Assembly: GCA_965243695.1 (NCBI GenBank)
Contig: CBDEWC010000025.1
Location: forward strand, 62,001-126,000
From: JAKVCB01 sp965243695
GTDB lineage: Bacteria; Planctomycetota; Planctomycetia; Pirellulales; Lacipirellulaceae
Direction: 5' to 3'
DNA length: 64,000 nucleotides
Part shown: in pieces, positions 55,570 through 63,535 of the stretch
Layout of the letters: each line of letters starts with the position of its first letter
Position numbering within the stretch: the first letter of the stretch is position 1
Position numbers and translations under genes: made by a program
Notes under the pieces: generated by a model
Told to the model about the DNA's origin: nothing
The model's input: only the letters and a program-made list of their open reading frames with translations
Databases searched by the model: none

Positions 55570-55858
55570 GTGAAACGGGAATCCCTGATGGTAATCGAAA
55601 CTGCCCATCCTTGGAAAGTCTTGCCGAGAGAAGTCTGGCAGATTCAATTGGATTTGGTGCGTCGAGTCGCGCTAAAGAACCGACTGTCCGCAGTTGGACA
55701 AGTGGCTGTTGTTGACCGGAGTGTCACGGAAGGAGTTGCCCGGGCCGCTATCGTTGTGTTGGCCGGACTTGGAGGTTCTTGAGGTTGCCTCGGCTGAGCG
55801 GCCTGCGGAATTTCCCTGCACGCCAGGTCTCCTCGCGTTTCGCGAAGCGATTCGTTAG
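55570..55858 (+). pseudogene. nfi: Decayed endonuclease V (N-terminal third only, frameshifted)
   Basis: The start (HPWKVLPREVWQIQLDLV) and the segment VAVVDRSV, where a catalytic Asp lies, match the beginning of endonuclease V. After the stop at 55780-55782 the next frame continues WPDLEVLEVASAERPAEF and PCTPGLLAFREAI, which is the conserved FPYIPGLLAFRE region of the same family. The frame change is near 55758-55760. The copy then ends (TAG at 55856) at about residue 96 of about 220, and the nucleic-acid-binding and remaining catalytic parts (the DGHG/HPR region) are absent before the amidase begins. Endonuclease V cuts deaminated purines (inosine) in DNA. This is a genuine pseudogene remnant. 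Confidence 0.8.
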
Positions 55859-55910
55859 TAAGTGGTACCGTTGTTGAGGCCAACCAGAGCCATCACGAGA
55901 ATTTTTCCTG

Positions 55911-57491
55911 ATGAACAGTGAGCAGACAACAAACGACTTAACGGGAATTATTGGACTTTCAGCTTCAGAAATGGCCCGGCAGATTGCCGCCGGAGTGGTT
56001 TCGGCCGTTGAAGTCGTCGACGCCCACATCGCCCGGATTGAAGAAGTGAATCCGCAAATCAATGCGGTGGTCCAACCGCTCTTCAAAAAAGCGCGTGCTA
56101 CCGCCATGTTGGCTGATGAAGTAGCAGTGCGAGCACGACGCCAAAGTCGCGATTTACCACCACTTCATGGTGTTCCAGTAACGGTCAAGGATTGCTTTGA
56201 TGTGCGCGGTACCGATTGCACGCTTGGAATCAAATCGCGGGTGGGGCACCCGTCCAAAAAAAATGCGCCTTTAGTTTCTCGAATGCAACGAGCGGGGGCC
56301 ATTGTGCTTGGTAAGACCAATGTACACCAAGGTATGTTGATGCACGAAGCCAATAACCCTGTTTTCGGGTTGACTCGACATCCACTCGACAAGCAGCGCA
56401 CTCCTGGTGGTAGTAGTGGTGGCGAAGCAGCCATTATTGCAGCTGGTGGTTCGCCTCTCGGTTTGGCCAGTGACCTGGGTGGAAGTATCCGCCAGCCAGC
56501 CCATGCCTGTGGATTGTGTGGTTTGAAACCTACAACCGGACGACTCTCCAACTTGCGGACCTATCGTGCAATGCCAGGGATGGAGGCCATAGCATTGCAG
56601 CCTGGTCCTTTGGCACGAACCGTCGAGGATATCGATCTTGCAATGCGCGTGTGGCTCGACAAATCAAGTATTGGCCGACAGCCTGATGAGTCAGCTGATT
56701 CCTGGCCCAATCTGCAGGCGATCTCCGTCGAGGAACTTCGTATCGGCATGTTCGAAGACGATGGTTATTTTTGTCCGGCACCGGCGGTTCGTCGGGCTGT
56801 GCGTCAGGCGGCCAAATGGCTCGTTGACCGGGGCGCCACACTTCAGCTCTTTCAGCCACCCAACATTCGTGAAATGATGCGGATCTACTTCGGATTAGTT
56901 TCAGCCGATGGATTGGGGACCTTGGCCAAATTGCTTCAGGGAGGACCGTACGAACCACAGGTGGCAAGACAATTGCGTCTCGGTGGATTGCCCCGTACGG
57001 TTCGCCCCATAGTCCAGGCGCTTTTGAGAATTATGGGGGAGAACTATACCAAAGAACTGTTCGGCTGGACAGGACGTCGGACGGTGGAGCAATATTGGAA
57101 TTTGACCCTTGCAGCTGACCAGTACCGACAAAAGTTCAGCAGCGCCTGTGCCGACAATCGTCTTGACGTAATTCTCATGCCTCCCCACGCTCTACCTGCG
57201 CTGCGGCACGGCACGGCCCTTGATCTATTGCCTGCGGCCAGCTACTGTTTTTTACCCAATTTGCTGGGTTGGCCTGCTGGTGTGGTGCCCTTGACCCAGG
57301 TCCAGCCTGATGAGCAAAGTGATCGCCAAGCCGGCAGAGATCGTGCGATCCGAGCCGCTTTTCGAGTTGAAAAGACGAGCACCGGCTTGCCCGTTGGCGT
57401 GCAAGTTTTGGCCGCACCATGGCGTGAAGACCGCGTCCTGGCCGTTATGCAGGCCCTAGAGCAAGCCGTTACGGCGAACCGCAAACTGTAA
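55911..57491 (+). CDS. Amidase signature family hydrolase
   Basis: 526 residues. The Ser-cisSer-Lys triad is visible: Lys in VTVKDCFDVRG, Ser in TPGGSSGGEAA and the catalytic Ser in GLASDLGGSIRQPA. It hydrolyses an amide bond of unknown substrate. It is longer than GatA (about 485) and the gatC/gatB genes are not next to it, so I treat it as a general amidase, not GatA. The C-terminus overlaps the stop of yjbQ by 23 bases. No signal peptide. Confidence 0.9.
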   Translation: MNSEQTTNDLTGIIGLSASEMARQIAAGVVSAVEVVDAHIARIEEVNPQINAVVQPLFKKARATAMLADEVAVRARRQSRDLPPLHGVPVTVKDCFDVRGTDCTLGIKSRVGHPSKKNAPLVSRMQRAGAIVLGKTNVHQGMLMHEANNPVFGLTRHPLDKQRTPGGSSGGEAAIIAAGGSPLGLASDLGGSIRQPAHACGLCGLKPTTGRLSNLRTYRAMPGMEAIALQPGPLARTVEDIDLAMRVWLDKSSIGRQPDESADSWPNLQAISVEELRIGMFEDDGYFCPAPAVRRAVRQAAKWLVDRGATLQLFQPPNIREMMRIYFGLVSADGLGTLAKLLQGGPYEPQVARQLRLGGLPRTVRPIVQALLRIMGENYTKELFGWTGRRTVEQYWNLTLAADQYRQKFSSACADNRLDVILMPPHALPALRHGTALDLLPAASYCFLPNLLGWPAGVVPLTQVQPDEQSDRQAGRDRAIRAAFRVEKTSTGLPVGVQVLAAPWREDRVLAVMQALEQAVTANRKL

Positions 57492-57891
57492 GTACTAAAT
57501 TTCGGTGGGAACCATGGTTGCGGTGCTCGCAGAGATAGATTCCCTGCCAGGTGCCCAGTGCCAGGTTCCCATCCCTGATTGGGATCGTGAGGCTGCTACC
57601 CAACATCGAAGCTTTGACGTGCGCGGGCATGTCGTCGGGACCTTCGCACGTATGCTGGTACGGAAAGTCCTCCGGAGCCAGAGAAGAAAACGAACTTTCC
57701 AGGTCTTTCGGTACGTCTGGATCGGCATTTTCATTGATCGTGAGCGAGGCTGAGGTGTGCTGGATGAACACCTGCAGCAGACCAATTCTCAAGCCGGCTA
57801 ACTCTGGTAGTGCGCCTAAAATCTCTTCGGTAACCAGGTGGAAGCCCCGACGGCGGGGTGTCAATTGCACGGTTTTTTGCAGCCATTTCAT
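57469..57891 (-). CDS. yjbQ: YjbQ/UPF0047 family protein
   Basis: 140 residues from ATG 57891 (MKWLQKTVQLTPRRRGFHL), the usual family length; the longer frame to 58053 adds a non-conserved tail. Motifs: HTSASLTINENADPDVPKDLE, HTCEGPDDMPAHVKAS and GTWQGIYLCEHR, with the conserved His/Glu cluster typical of this family. Some homologues have been linked to thiamin phosphate synthase-like activity, but the true role is uncertain. It overlaps the amidase 3' end by 23 bases. Confidence 0.9.
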   Translation of the reverse strand: MKWLQKTVQLTPRRRGFHLVTEEILGALPELAGLRIGLLQVFIQHTSASLTINENADPDVPKDLESSFSSLAPEDFPYQHTCEGPDDMPAHVKASMLGSSLTIPIRDGNLALGTWQGIYLCEHRNHGSHRNLVLTVCGSP

Positions 57892-58351
57892 CCGATCAGT
57901 CTCACACAAAGTCAGGGTGTATAAGAGGTTCCGTTTTTTCGAGAAGATGTTCGCAGAACCATAGGTGGTGCACTCAACGGTAACGGACCGGGTGGGTTGT
58001 TTCCAGCGTCCACGGATTACAAAGACCCGCTTTGGGCCGACGAGTTGACCCAAACGTTAAGGTTTTGCGACTACCGCTTGCGGTCTTGTTTTAGCTTGTA
58101 TTTCAGGGGTCTAAAAACTTGACATTGCCAATAAACTGGGCATAATAAAGTGCTTCGGTGTGCTGAAAAGCGCCTGGAACGGCTGGTTTTTTGATTTTTG
58201 TGAATCCTACCTTGATGAACCAGTCACGATGGAAACTTTGCGGGCTGTGGCAATCCCGGGATGAGATCCAACATTGTCGCAGCTTGATTCCCATAAGAAT
58301 GGCGGGCAGTTTGTGCCCTAATGCTTACGCTTAACACGGAGATTTTTCATT
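57892..58351. other. Gap between yjbQ and the small conserved gene
   Basis: 460 bases. No gene supported; a hairpin-like ACCGCTTGCGGT at about 58074-58085 has only a weak T run (CTTGTTTT). It should hold the promoters of yjbQ and the downstream gene. Confidence 0.4.
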
Positions 58352-58582
58352 ATGCCGGATCCCACCCTCAAAAATGTGTTCGAGGCTATTCTCAAATATG
58401 GCCACGATGAGGACTTTGCACCCAAATCGGATGACCAGTTTGGATCGACGCAGGCACCAGCTGGTTCTCGGGAAAAGCTCGAAGTCCTTGCCGAACGGGC
58501 CCGACGCGGACAACCCCTGTGGCATGGAAAAGATCGTGGTGATTACAGCGGTCTCACCGGAGCTGTTCGTCCGCGAGACTAA
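58352..58582 (+). CDS. Small conserved planctomycete protein, 76 residues
   Basis: Hydrophilic, no membrane segment. The end SREKLEVLAERARRGQPLWHGKDRGDYS resembles a short motif (G..EK...L..R...G.PL.HP.D) I have seen in small planctomycete proteins. The start has GGAG upstream. Function unknown. A four-copy 23-bp repeat begins directly after its stop, followed by a terminator. Confidence 0.7.
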   Translation: MPDPTLKNVFEAILKYGHDEDFAPKSDDQFGSTQAPAGSREKLEVLAERARRGQPLWHGKDRGDYSGLTGAVRPRD

Positions 58583-58583
58583 G

Positions 58584-58675
58584 TTGGCTAAGACACAAGT
58601 GTGGGGTTGGCTAAGACACAAGTGTGGGGTTGGCTAAGACACAAGTGTGGGGTTGGCCAAGACACAAGTGTGGGG
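58584..58675. repeat. 23-bp tandem repeat, four copies
   Basis: TTGGCTAAGACACAAGTGTG plus GGG occurs at 58584, 58607, 58630 and, with one change (GGCCAAG), at 58653. It begins one base after the stop codon of the 76-residue gene and ends 81 bases before a terminator, so it is inside that gene's 3' untranslated region. Confidence 0.95.
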
Positions 58676-58756
58676 CCAGTTCACAGGTGGGGGCTCCGCA
58701 GAATTTCAGGCCCCAGCAGATGGTTTGATCCAGGTTGCTAGAGACCAACAAAAATT

Positions 58757-58797
58757 GGCCGCAGTGACGAGTCCCGTTGCTGCGGCCTTTTATTTTT
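58757..58797 (+). terminator. Rho-independent terminator
   Basis: GGCCGCAG (58757-58764) pairs with CTGCGGCC (58780-58787), with an ACG/CGT inner pairing, followed by TTTTATTTTTT. Plus strand; it ends the transcript of the 76-residue gene. Confidence 0.88.
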
Positions 58798-59078
58798 TAC
58801 AAGAAGGTTGGTTTCCGATAAGTGCTGTGTCCAAGCAGCAGAGGAAGGCGAAATACCAGCATTGCCGTTGTTGCATTCTTGGTGTTGTAGAGTGTTTTTA
58901 GGGGAAAATCCTACATCTTTCGCACGGGTGTTACACTCTTGTTGGTTTCAGGCGGGCTGAAATGGGGGGCGCTTTTGGATTTCCTCAGAAGTGTTGCCAA
59001 TTCGACAATCTTTCCAGCAAGAAGAGTTAGGATAAGGCCTTCAGGCGCCAAGTCTTTGATTCATCGACAAAGTGGCCT
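58798..59078. other. Gap downstream of csrA
   Basis: About 280 bases; no gene or clear element. Confidence 0.35.
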
Positions 59079-59348
59079 TCAAACTACGTCCTCTATCGGC
59101 TGGTAAACTCCGCTGGTGGGAGTCGCAAACGGCTGTTGTTTTACCGTGGTTGTTGGCGATTCACTTTGCACCGCCACTTCGGCGTTATGTCCCAACGCAT
59201 GTGGTTCCAATTCATCTCTCAACACCAAGACGTCATCAGGAGCTTCGATACCAACCCGCACCCGATCGCCAGCAATTTTCACAATGGTCACGACGATCGA
59301 GTTACCCAGGCGAATTCGCTCGGATTCCTTTCGAGAAAGAACTAGCAT
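59079..59348 (-). CDS. csrA: Carbon storage regulator (CsrA/RsmA)
   Basis: 89 residues from ATG 59348, with GGAGG just upstream; the longer frame adds 25 non-conserved residues. RNA-binding post-transcriptional regulator. MLVLSRKESERIRLGNSI and IAGDRVRVGIEAPDDVLVLRDEL are the family's strands, with the RNA-binding Arg in LVLRDEL. The tail (about 30 residues) is longer than in E. coli CsrA (61 residues). It lies downstream of the conserved small protein at 59499-59849. Confidence 0.95.
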   Translation of the reverse strand: MLVLSRKESERIRLGNSIVVTIVKIAGDRVRVGIEAPDDVLVLRDELEPHALGHNAEVAVQSESPTTTVKQQPFATPTSGVYQPIEDVV

Positions 59349-59498
59349 GAGGTACCTCCATGGATGCCATTGCGGATTGGTGAATATATGTATACTAATT
59401 TGCATCGCCTTTGTAAAGGCCAAATTCGCGCTGGCGCGGAAGTGAACTCAAGCCTTGTGAAATTAGTTGCTTCCATAAAAATCCTGTGATTGCGGGCC

Positions 59499-59849
59499 TT
59501 AAAGATTATTCGTAACACCAGTTGCCATGTGGTTTTCAAACGGAAGGCCTCTCTTGATTGCGGTTCCGGTAAGGCGAGTTGTGCGGAAACGCTCGCCGCG
59601 CGAACCATAAAACAGCACATGTCCTCCCAGAACATCCCAGACAGCCGTCAGTTGCAAAGACCGAGGACCGTGCAAACAAAAAAAGATTCCACACGGTTTA
59701 CCTTCGCGAAGTAGGAGTTGCTCTGTCAAAGGAAAATAGTCTGTCATCAATTGGTCTTGTTCACACAGGGTTTCGTTAATGTATTGGCGAATTTCGTCGA
59801 TTTCCTGGCAGCAAAAAGTGTTGCACACCATTTGGATGGATAACCTCAT
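59499..59849 (-). CDS. Small conserved planctomycete protein (about 116 residues)
   Basis: A pattern REGKPCGIFFCLHGPRSLQL followed by TAVWDVLGGHVLFYGSRGERF suggests a small compact beta-rich fold that I only know from planctomycetes. No signal or helix. Start: the ATG at 59849 or 59831. It lies just upstream of csrA (150 bases) on the same strand and may be co-transcribed. Function not recognised. Confidence 0.65.
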   Translation of the reverse strand: MRLSIQMVCNTFCCQEIDEIRQYINETLCEQDQLMTDYFPLTEQLLLREGKPCGIFFCLHGPRSLQLTAVWDVLGGHVLFYGSRGERFRTTRLTGTAIKRGLPFENHMATGVTNNL

Positions 59850-60213
59850 CGATGATTTCAGTTGAAAGTTAATTACTAGTCCGCTGCAGCTACCAATACG
59901 GAGAGTACGAATGAGGGTTAACGGTGCAGCAGACCATTTACATAAAGTGTATCGGTTTGTGAGTTGGCGGACTTTGGTGCCAATCGGATAAATAGGGAGT
60001 TAACGTTGGTGATTGGTCTTTGCCATGCAAATCGAATTGGTGTCTACCGCGGACTGCGTTCTAATAAGGAGACTGCAAACAAGTGGGTCGATATCAGCGC
60101 GGTCCCCTTATAACAGTCGGACAACGCCGTGCCCATTGAAGGGGCATCACCGCGATAGTGAGAAATTATGCGACGGAGGTCTCGCGAACGGATGGTTCAA
60201 GCAAGTCGCAATT
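59850..60213. other. Gap between the small protein and spoVG
   Basis: About 360 bases with no gene seen. Confidence 0.35.
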
Positions 60214-60849
60214 TTACCGGTCCGGAAATATCCCAGTCCCAAAAGAATCCTGATTGGATTCAGTTTCATCAGCAGTTAGAGCTTGGTCTGGTTCCGAGTT
60301 CGGTTGGTAGTGTGGTGCCTGGTGTGGTTGCGATGGCGGATTCACACTCGGATTCTTGATGTGGGGTTTTCCGGTTAAGGATTCTGAATGAGGTTGATCG
60401 ATTCGGGATGGGGCTGGCATGGGATCGATATCGTCAAACTCGTAATCATCATAGCGTGAAATATAGTCGGGATTTTGGGATCGCTGTTCCTCTGCATGAA
60501 ATTCACGAATCACATATTCCTGGATCATTTCTCGACATCGCGTGTTGATCGGATGGGCGATATCGGCGTAAAGTTTTGCGCGACCATCAGCGTCTGTCAG
60601 GGACCGTCCATCTTGTTGCCGTATTCCACATTGGTTGCAGTAAAGTGCACGAAGGTGATTCTTCGTGCCGCACTTGTGGCAATGCGATGTCAGTTTTCGA
60701 CTAGGCATCGCGACAAAGGGTCCTGTGGAACCTTCAATGATCTTTAGATCACGAATGACAAAACAGTTGTCAAAGGTTACCGAACAAAAGGCTTTGAGCC
60801 GATCCCCAGGTTCATCCATCAGTTTAATACGTACTTCGGTGACTTCCAT
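60214..60849 (-). CDS. spoVG: SpoVG-like regulator with zinc ribbon and disordered tail
   Basis: 211 residues from ATG 60849 with GGAGG in front; the longer frame to 60912 overlaps ispE. Residues 1-50 are SpoVG (MEVTEVRIKLMDEPGDRLKA, FVIRDLKIIEG). A four-Cys zinc ribbon (CHKCGTKNHLRALYCNQCG, about 57-75) is inserted within the SpoVG domain; the family then resumes with AKLYADIAHPINTRCREMI. The last 95 residues are disordered and rich in Pro, Asp, Ser and Gln. SpoVG binds nucleic acid and affects gene expression. It lies 28 bases after ispE, an arrangement also known from Firmicutes (ispE near spoVG). Confidence 0.88.
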   Translation of the reverse strand: MEVTEVRIKLMDEPGDRLKAFCSVTFDNCFVIRDLKIIEGSTGPFVAMPSRKLTSHCHKCGTKNHLRALYCNQCGIRQQDGRSLTDADGRAKLYADIAHPINTRCREMIQEYVIREFHAEEQRSQNPDYISRYDDYEFDDIDPMPAPSRIDQPHSESLTGKPHIKNPSVNPPSQPHQAPHYQPNSEPDQALTADETESNQDSFGTGIFPDR

Positions 60850-60877
60850 GGTTGTCCTCCTTACGAACCACCTCGGA

Positions 60878-61813
60878 TTAACGACAACTTCTAGTGGTAT
60901 AGACAACTCCAAGGTCCAAATTATGTAACACTGCTGCCAGTTGAGTTGCCTGGCGAGCGTTCCGACACACTCCGAAATAGGCGCTTCCGCTTCCAGTCAT
61001 CTGATGGGCGGAAAAATCGAGCCGTCCGAACGCGGTGGCGAGGCGATTAATCCACGGAGAAATTCTTGCAGCCGCCGATTGCAGGTGATTAACGATCAGC
61101 GGTTGAAGATTGCCAATCCTCCCGCGCCGCAACGCTTGCAGCAGCGGTTCCAGACCGTTAGACGCGACTTTCGGGAGACCGATATCTGAGCACTCAGCAT
61201 TTTCTGCGTAGACGACCGACGTCTGGAGGGCCGTAGGTGGTTTGACCACGACCCAGAAAAGTGGTGGGATTCCCTGGATGGGTTCCACTTGTTCTCCCCG
61301 GCCTCGGCAAACAGCGGGCTGGTTCGCCAGGAAAAAGGCGACGTCACTACCAATGTTTTGTGCGACCTCGGCCAGCTGTTGGCGATTCCAGTGAAGCCCC
61401 CAGGCGCGATTTGCCAAGGCGAGTGCTGCAGCTGCATCACTAGACCCACCGCCCAAGCCGGCACCGGTCGGGATGCGCTTGTACAATTGAACCTGGGCAC
61501 CCATTTTGCAGCCGCTGCGTCGCTGGAGCAATTGCAGCGCACTGATAACAAGATTGCGATCATCTGTCGGTATCGGGTCAATGACCGAAGCGACACTCCT
61601 GGAAGACCGTACGGTAAGTTTAATCGGCCCTGCTTGAGTTGGACCATCAGTTCGAAAGGGAGTCAAACAAAGTGTATCGTAGATACCGAGGGGGACCATC
61701 AGCGTCTCCAACTCGTGAAATCCATCAAAACGCTGGCCGAGAACATTGAGGTAGAGATTAACCTTGGCTGGTGCCAAGGCGAGCCAGACGGAGTCTTTCC
61801 TGTGGAGGTACAT
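60878..61813 (-). CDS. ispE: 4-(cytidine 5'-diphospho)-2-C-methyl-D-erythritol kinase
   Basis: 311 residues. GHMP-kinase step of the MEP isoprenoid pathway. PAKVNLYLNVLGQRFDGFHE at the start and PTGAGLGGGSSDAAAAL (ATP loop) identify it; MTGSGSAYFGV is the third family motif. Next gene downstream is spoVG. Confidence 0.95.
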   Translation of the reverse strand: MYLHRKDSVWLALAPAKVNLYLNVLGQRFDGFHELETLMVPLGIYDTLCLTPFRTDGPTQAGPIKLTVRSSRSVASVIDPIPTDDRNLVISALQLLQRRSGCKMGAQVQLYKRIPTGAGLGGGSSDAAAALALANRAWGLHWNRQQLAEVAQNIGSDVAFFLANQPAVCRGRGEQVEPIQGIPPLFWVVVKPPTALQTSVVYAENAECSDIGLPKVASNGLEPLLQALRRGRIGNLQPLIVNHLQSAAARISPWINRLATAFGRLDFSAHQMTGSGSAYFGVCRNARQATQLAAVLHNLDLGVVYTTRSCR

Positions 61814-62362
61814 TCCCTGTACCGTTTCGTCACGGGGTGTCGAACAAGCTCTCAGGGCGCTGGTTGCGGCTCAGATTACCAAGGGTACAAACGCTAAATC
61901 GAGGGAACCCTAGGGCGTCCCTCAAACGCTTGCGCCTCAACGCTCTTTCTGTTCACTACCGAAACAGACCGCTGATATCTTGTACAATTGTAAAAACCAA
62001 GCTATGAAAGCCACTTATAAAACTAGTTTTTACCCAAGGTAACCACGGCCGATTCTATGGCGGTTGCCAGAAGAGGTCAACGTGATGGTCTTGCGATCGA
62101 GCCACTATTTTCTGGGGCCGGTTCCCCCACTGAGGTCGGATTAGGAATCGACAACCGGGGTAGATTTGGCCGATACAATCATAGATTTCCCGGTTAAAAC
62201 AGGGAGAAATACGAGTCCGGGGGGAGTATATGGCAGATTCGTGACGTGCGAACTGGACGATTTTGTTGCTAATCTTCTCCAGGTGTGGGGCCGCCCTCCC
62301 CTCTTGGTTTATTTCTCAGAAATAATTACCTGAACACAGTCCGTCTGTGAGAATTAATAATT
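61814..62362. other. Divergent gap ispE / DUF368 gene
   Basis: About 550 bases with no gene. A short palindrome TACAATTGTA lies at 61983-61992; no terminator seen. Confidence 0.4.
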
Positions 62363-63325
62363 ATGTCTTTTAAAAAAGACCTTCGCTATGCAGCCTGCGG
62401 CCTGTTGATGGGGAGTGCAGATATTGTCCCAGGTGTTTCGGGAGGTACCGTTGCTCTGATCCTGGGGATCTACGCGCGACTTGTGGGAGCCATCAGCCGT
62501 TTCGACACAAGGCTGGTTGGATTGGTTGCCAGGGGGAAATTTCACGAAGCAGCCCTACAGGTTGATCTGCGATTTCTGATTGCACTTGGACTGGGGATTA
62601 TGACTGGGATCGCAATTTTTGCCACTTTGATGAGCCATTTACTGGAGCATTATCTTTCCTACACGATGGCTGCATTTTTCGGCTTGATTCTTGGTTCCAG
62701 TTGGCTTGTCGCCGGTATGGTTCGACGAGAAAATGTTTGGTCGTACTTGGGGGCAGTGGTCATAGGCATCGTCGGAGCGTCGATTGCATTGACGATTGCG
62801 ACTCAACACAGCCTGGGATCTCAGCCGGGAAATATTTATACGTTTGGATGCGGGGCCATTGCAATTTGCGCAATGATTTTGCCGGGCATTAGTGGCGCCT
62901 ATATTCTCGTCTTACTGGGGAAGTACAGCGATATCACGGGAATCATCAAAGACGTAGTGCACTTGGACATCACTTCCGAGGGGCTGGTTACGTTGGGCGT
63001 ATTTGCTCTCGGGTGTGGAGTTGGACTGGTGTTATTCAGCAAAGTCCTTCGTTGGTTACTGGCCCGCTGGAATGCAGAGACAATTTCTCTACTTTGTGGA
63101 TTTATGATTGGATCGCTGTACCGAATTTGGCCGTTTCAGCGCGACTTGACTCCGGAAGTCGAGAAAATCCAATTCAAGCGGTTTCAGCCGGTTTGGCCAT
63201 CTGAAATAAACAGCGAAGTTGTCATCTGCCTGGCGATTGCTATTTCAGCAATCGTCGTTGTCCTGGTTATTAACCGGTTTGCTCAACGGAAAAATCAGCA
63301 CGAGTCACAAACGGTAAGCTATTGA
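62363..63325 (+). CDS. DUF368 membrane protein (PopT-like polyprenyl-phosphate transporter)
   Basis: 320 residues, about 8-9 membrane helices. Two related motifs, DIVPGVSGGTVALILG (residue about 19) and ILPGISGAYILVLLGKY (about 172), match DUF368. Some members of this family are transporters that return undecaprenyl phosphate across the cytoplasmic membrane; this activity is assigned by family. ATG follows AATTAATAATT, with no strong ribosome-binding site. Single gene. Confidence 0.9.
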   Translation: MSFKKDLRYAACGLLMGSADIVPGVSGGTVALILGIYARLVGAISRFDTRLVGLVARGKFHEAALQVDLRFLIALGLGIMTGIAIFATLMSHLLEHYLSYTMAAFFGLILGSSWLVAGMVRRENVWSYLGAVVIGIVGASIALTIATQHSLGSQPGNIYTFGCGAIAICAMILPGISGAYILVLLGKYSDITGIIKDVVHLDITSEGLVTLGVFALGCGVGLVLFSKVLRWLLARWNAETISLLCGFMIGSLYRIWPFQRDLTPEVEKIQFKRFQPVWPSEINSEVVICLAIAISAIVVVLVINRFAQRKNQHESQTVSY

Positions 63326-63535
63326 AGAAGCGGTTCGATCTAGTTGTGACCAGCAGGAGGGTTGCAGTTGGATCGACTGCGAGACATGCGAGAAACCGGA
63401 TGGACCCGCGGAGCCCTTTTCATTGAGGTCGTCTGGCGTCAATCGAGGCGGGTATTCTTCAACCGACAAAGATGTGCGAATTGTCGTCAACGACAACATT
63501 TTTTTTCGGCAGGTATGCGGCTTGAAAGGGTATTC

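Noticed and set aside
55911..57491. Amidase as GatA
   Set aside because: It is longer than GatA, and gatB or gatC are not adjacent; kept as a general amidase.
58584..58675. CRISPR-like array after the 76-residue gene
   Set aside because: No spacers between the 23-bp units; it is a simple tandem repeat.
61983..61992. TACAATTGTA palindrome as an operator
   Set aside because: A 10-bp palindrome with no known match or second copy; could be chance.
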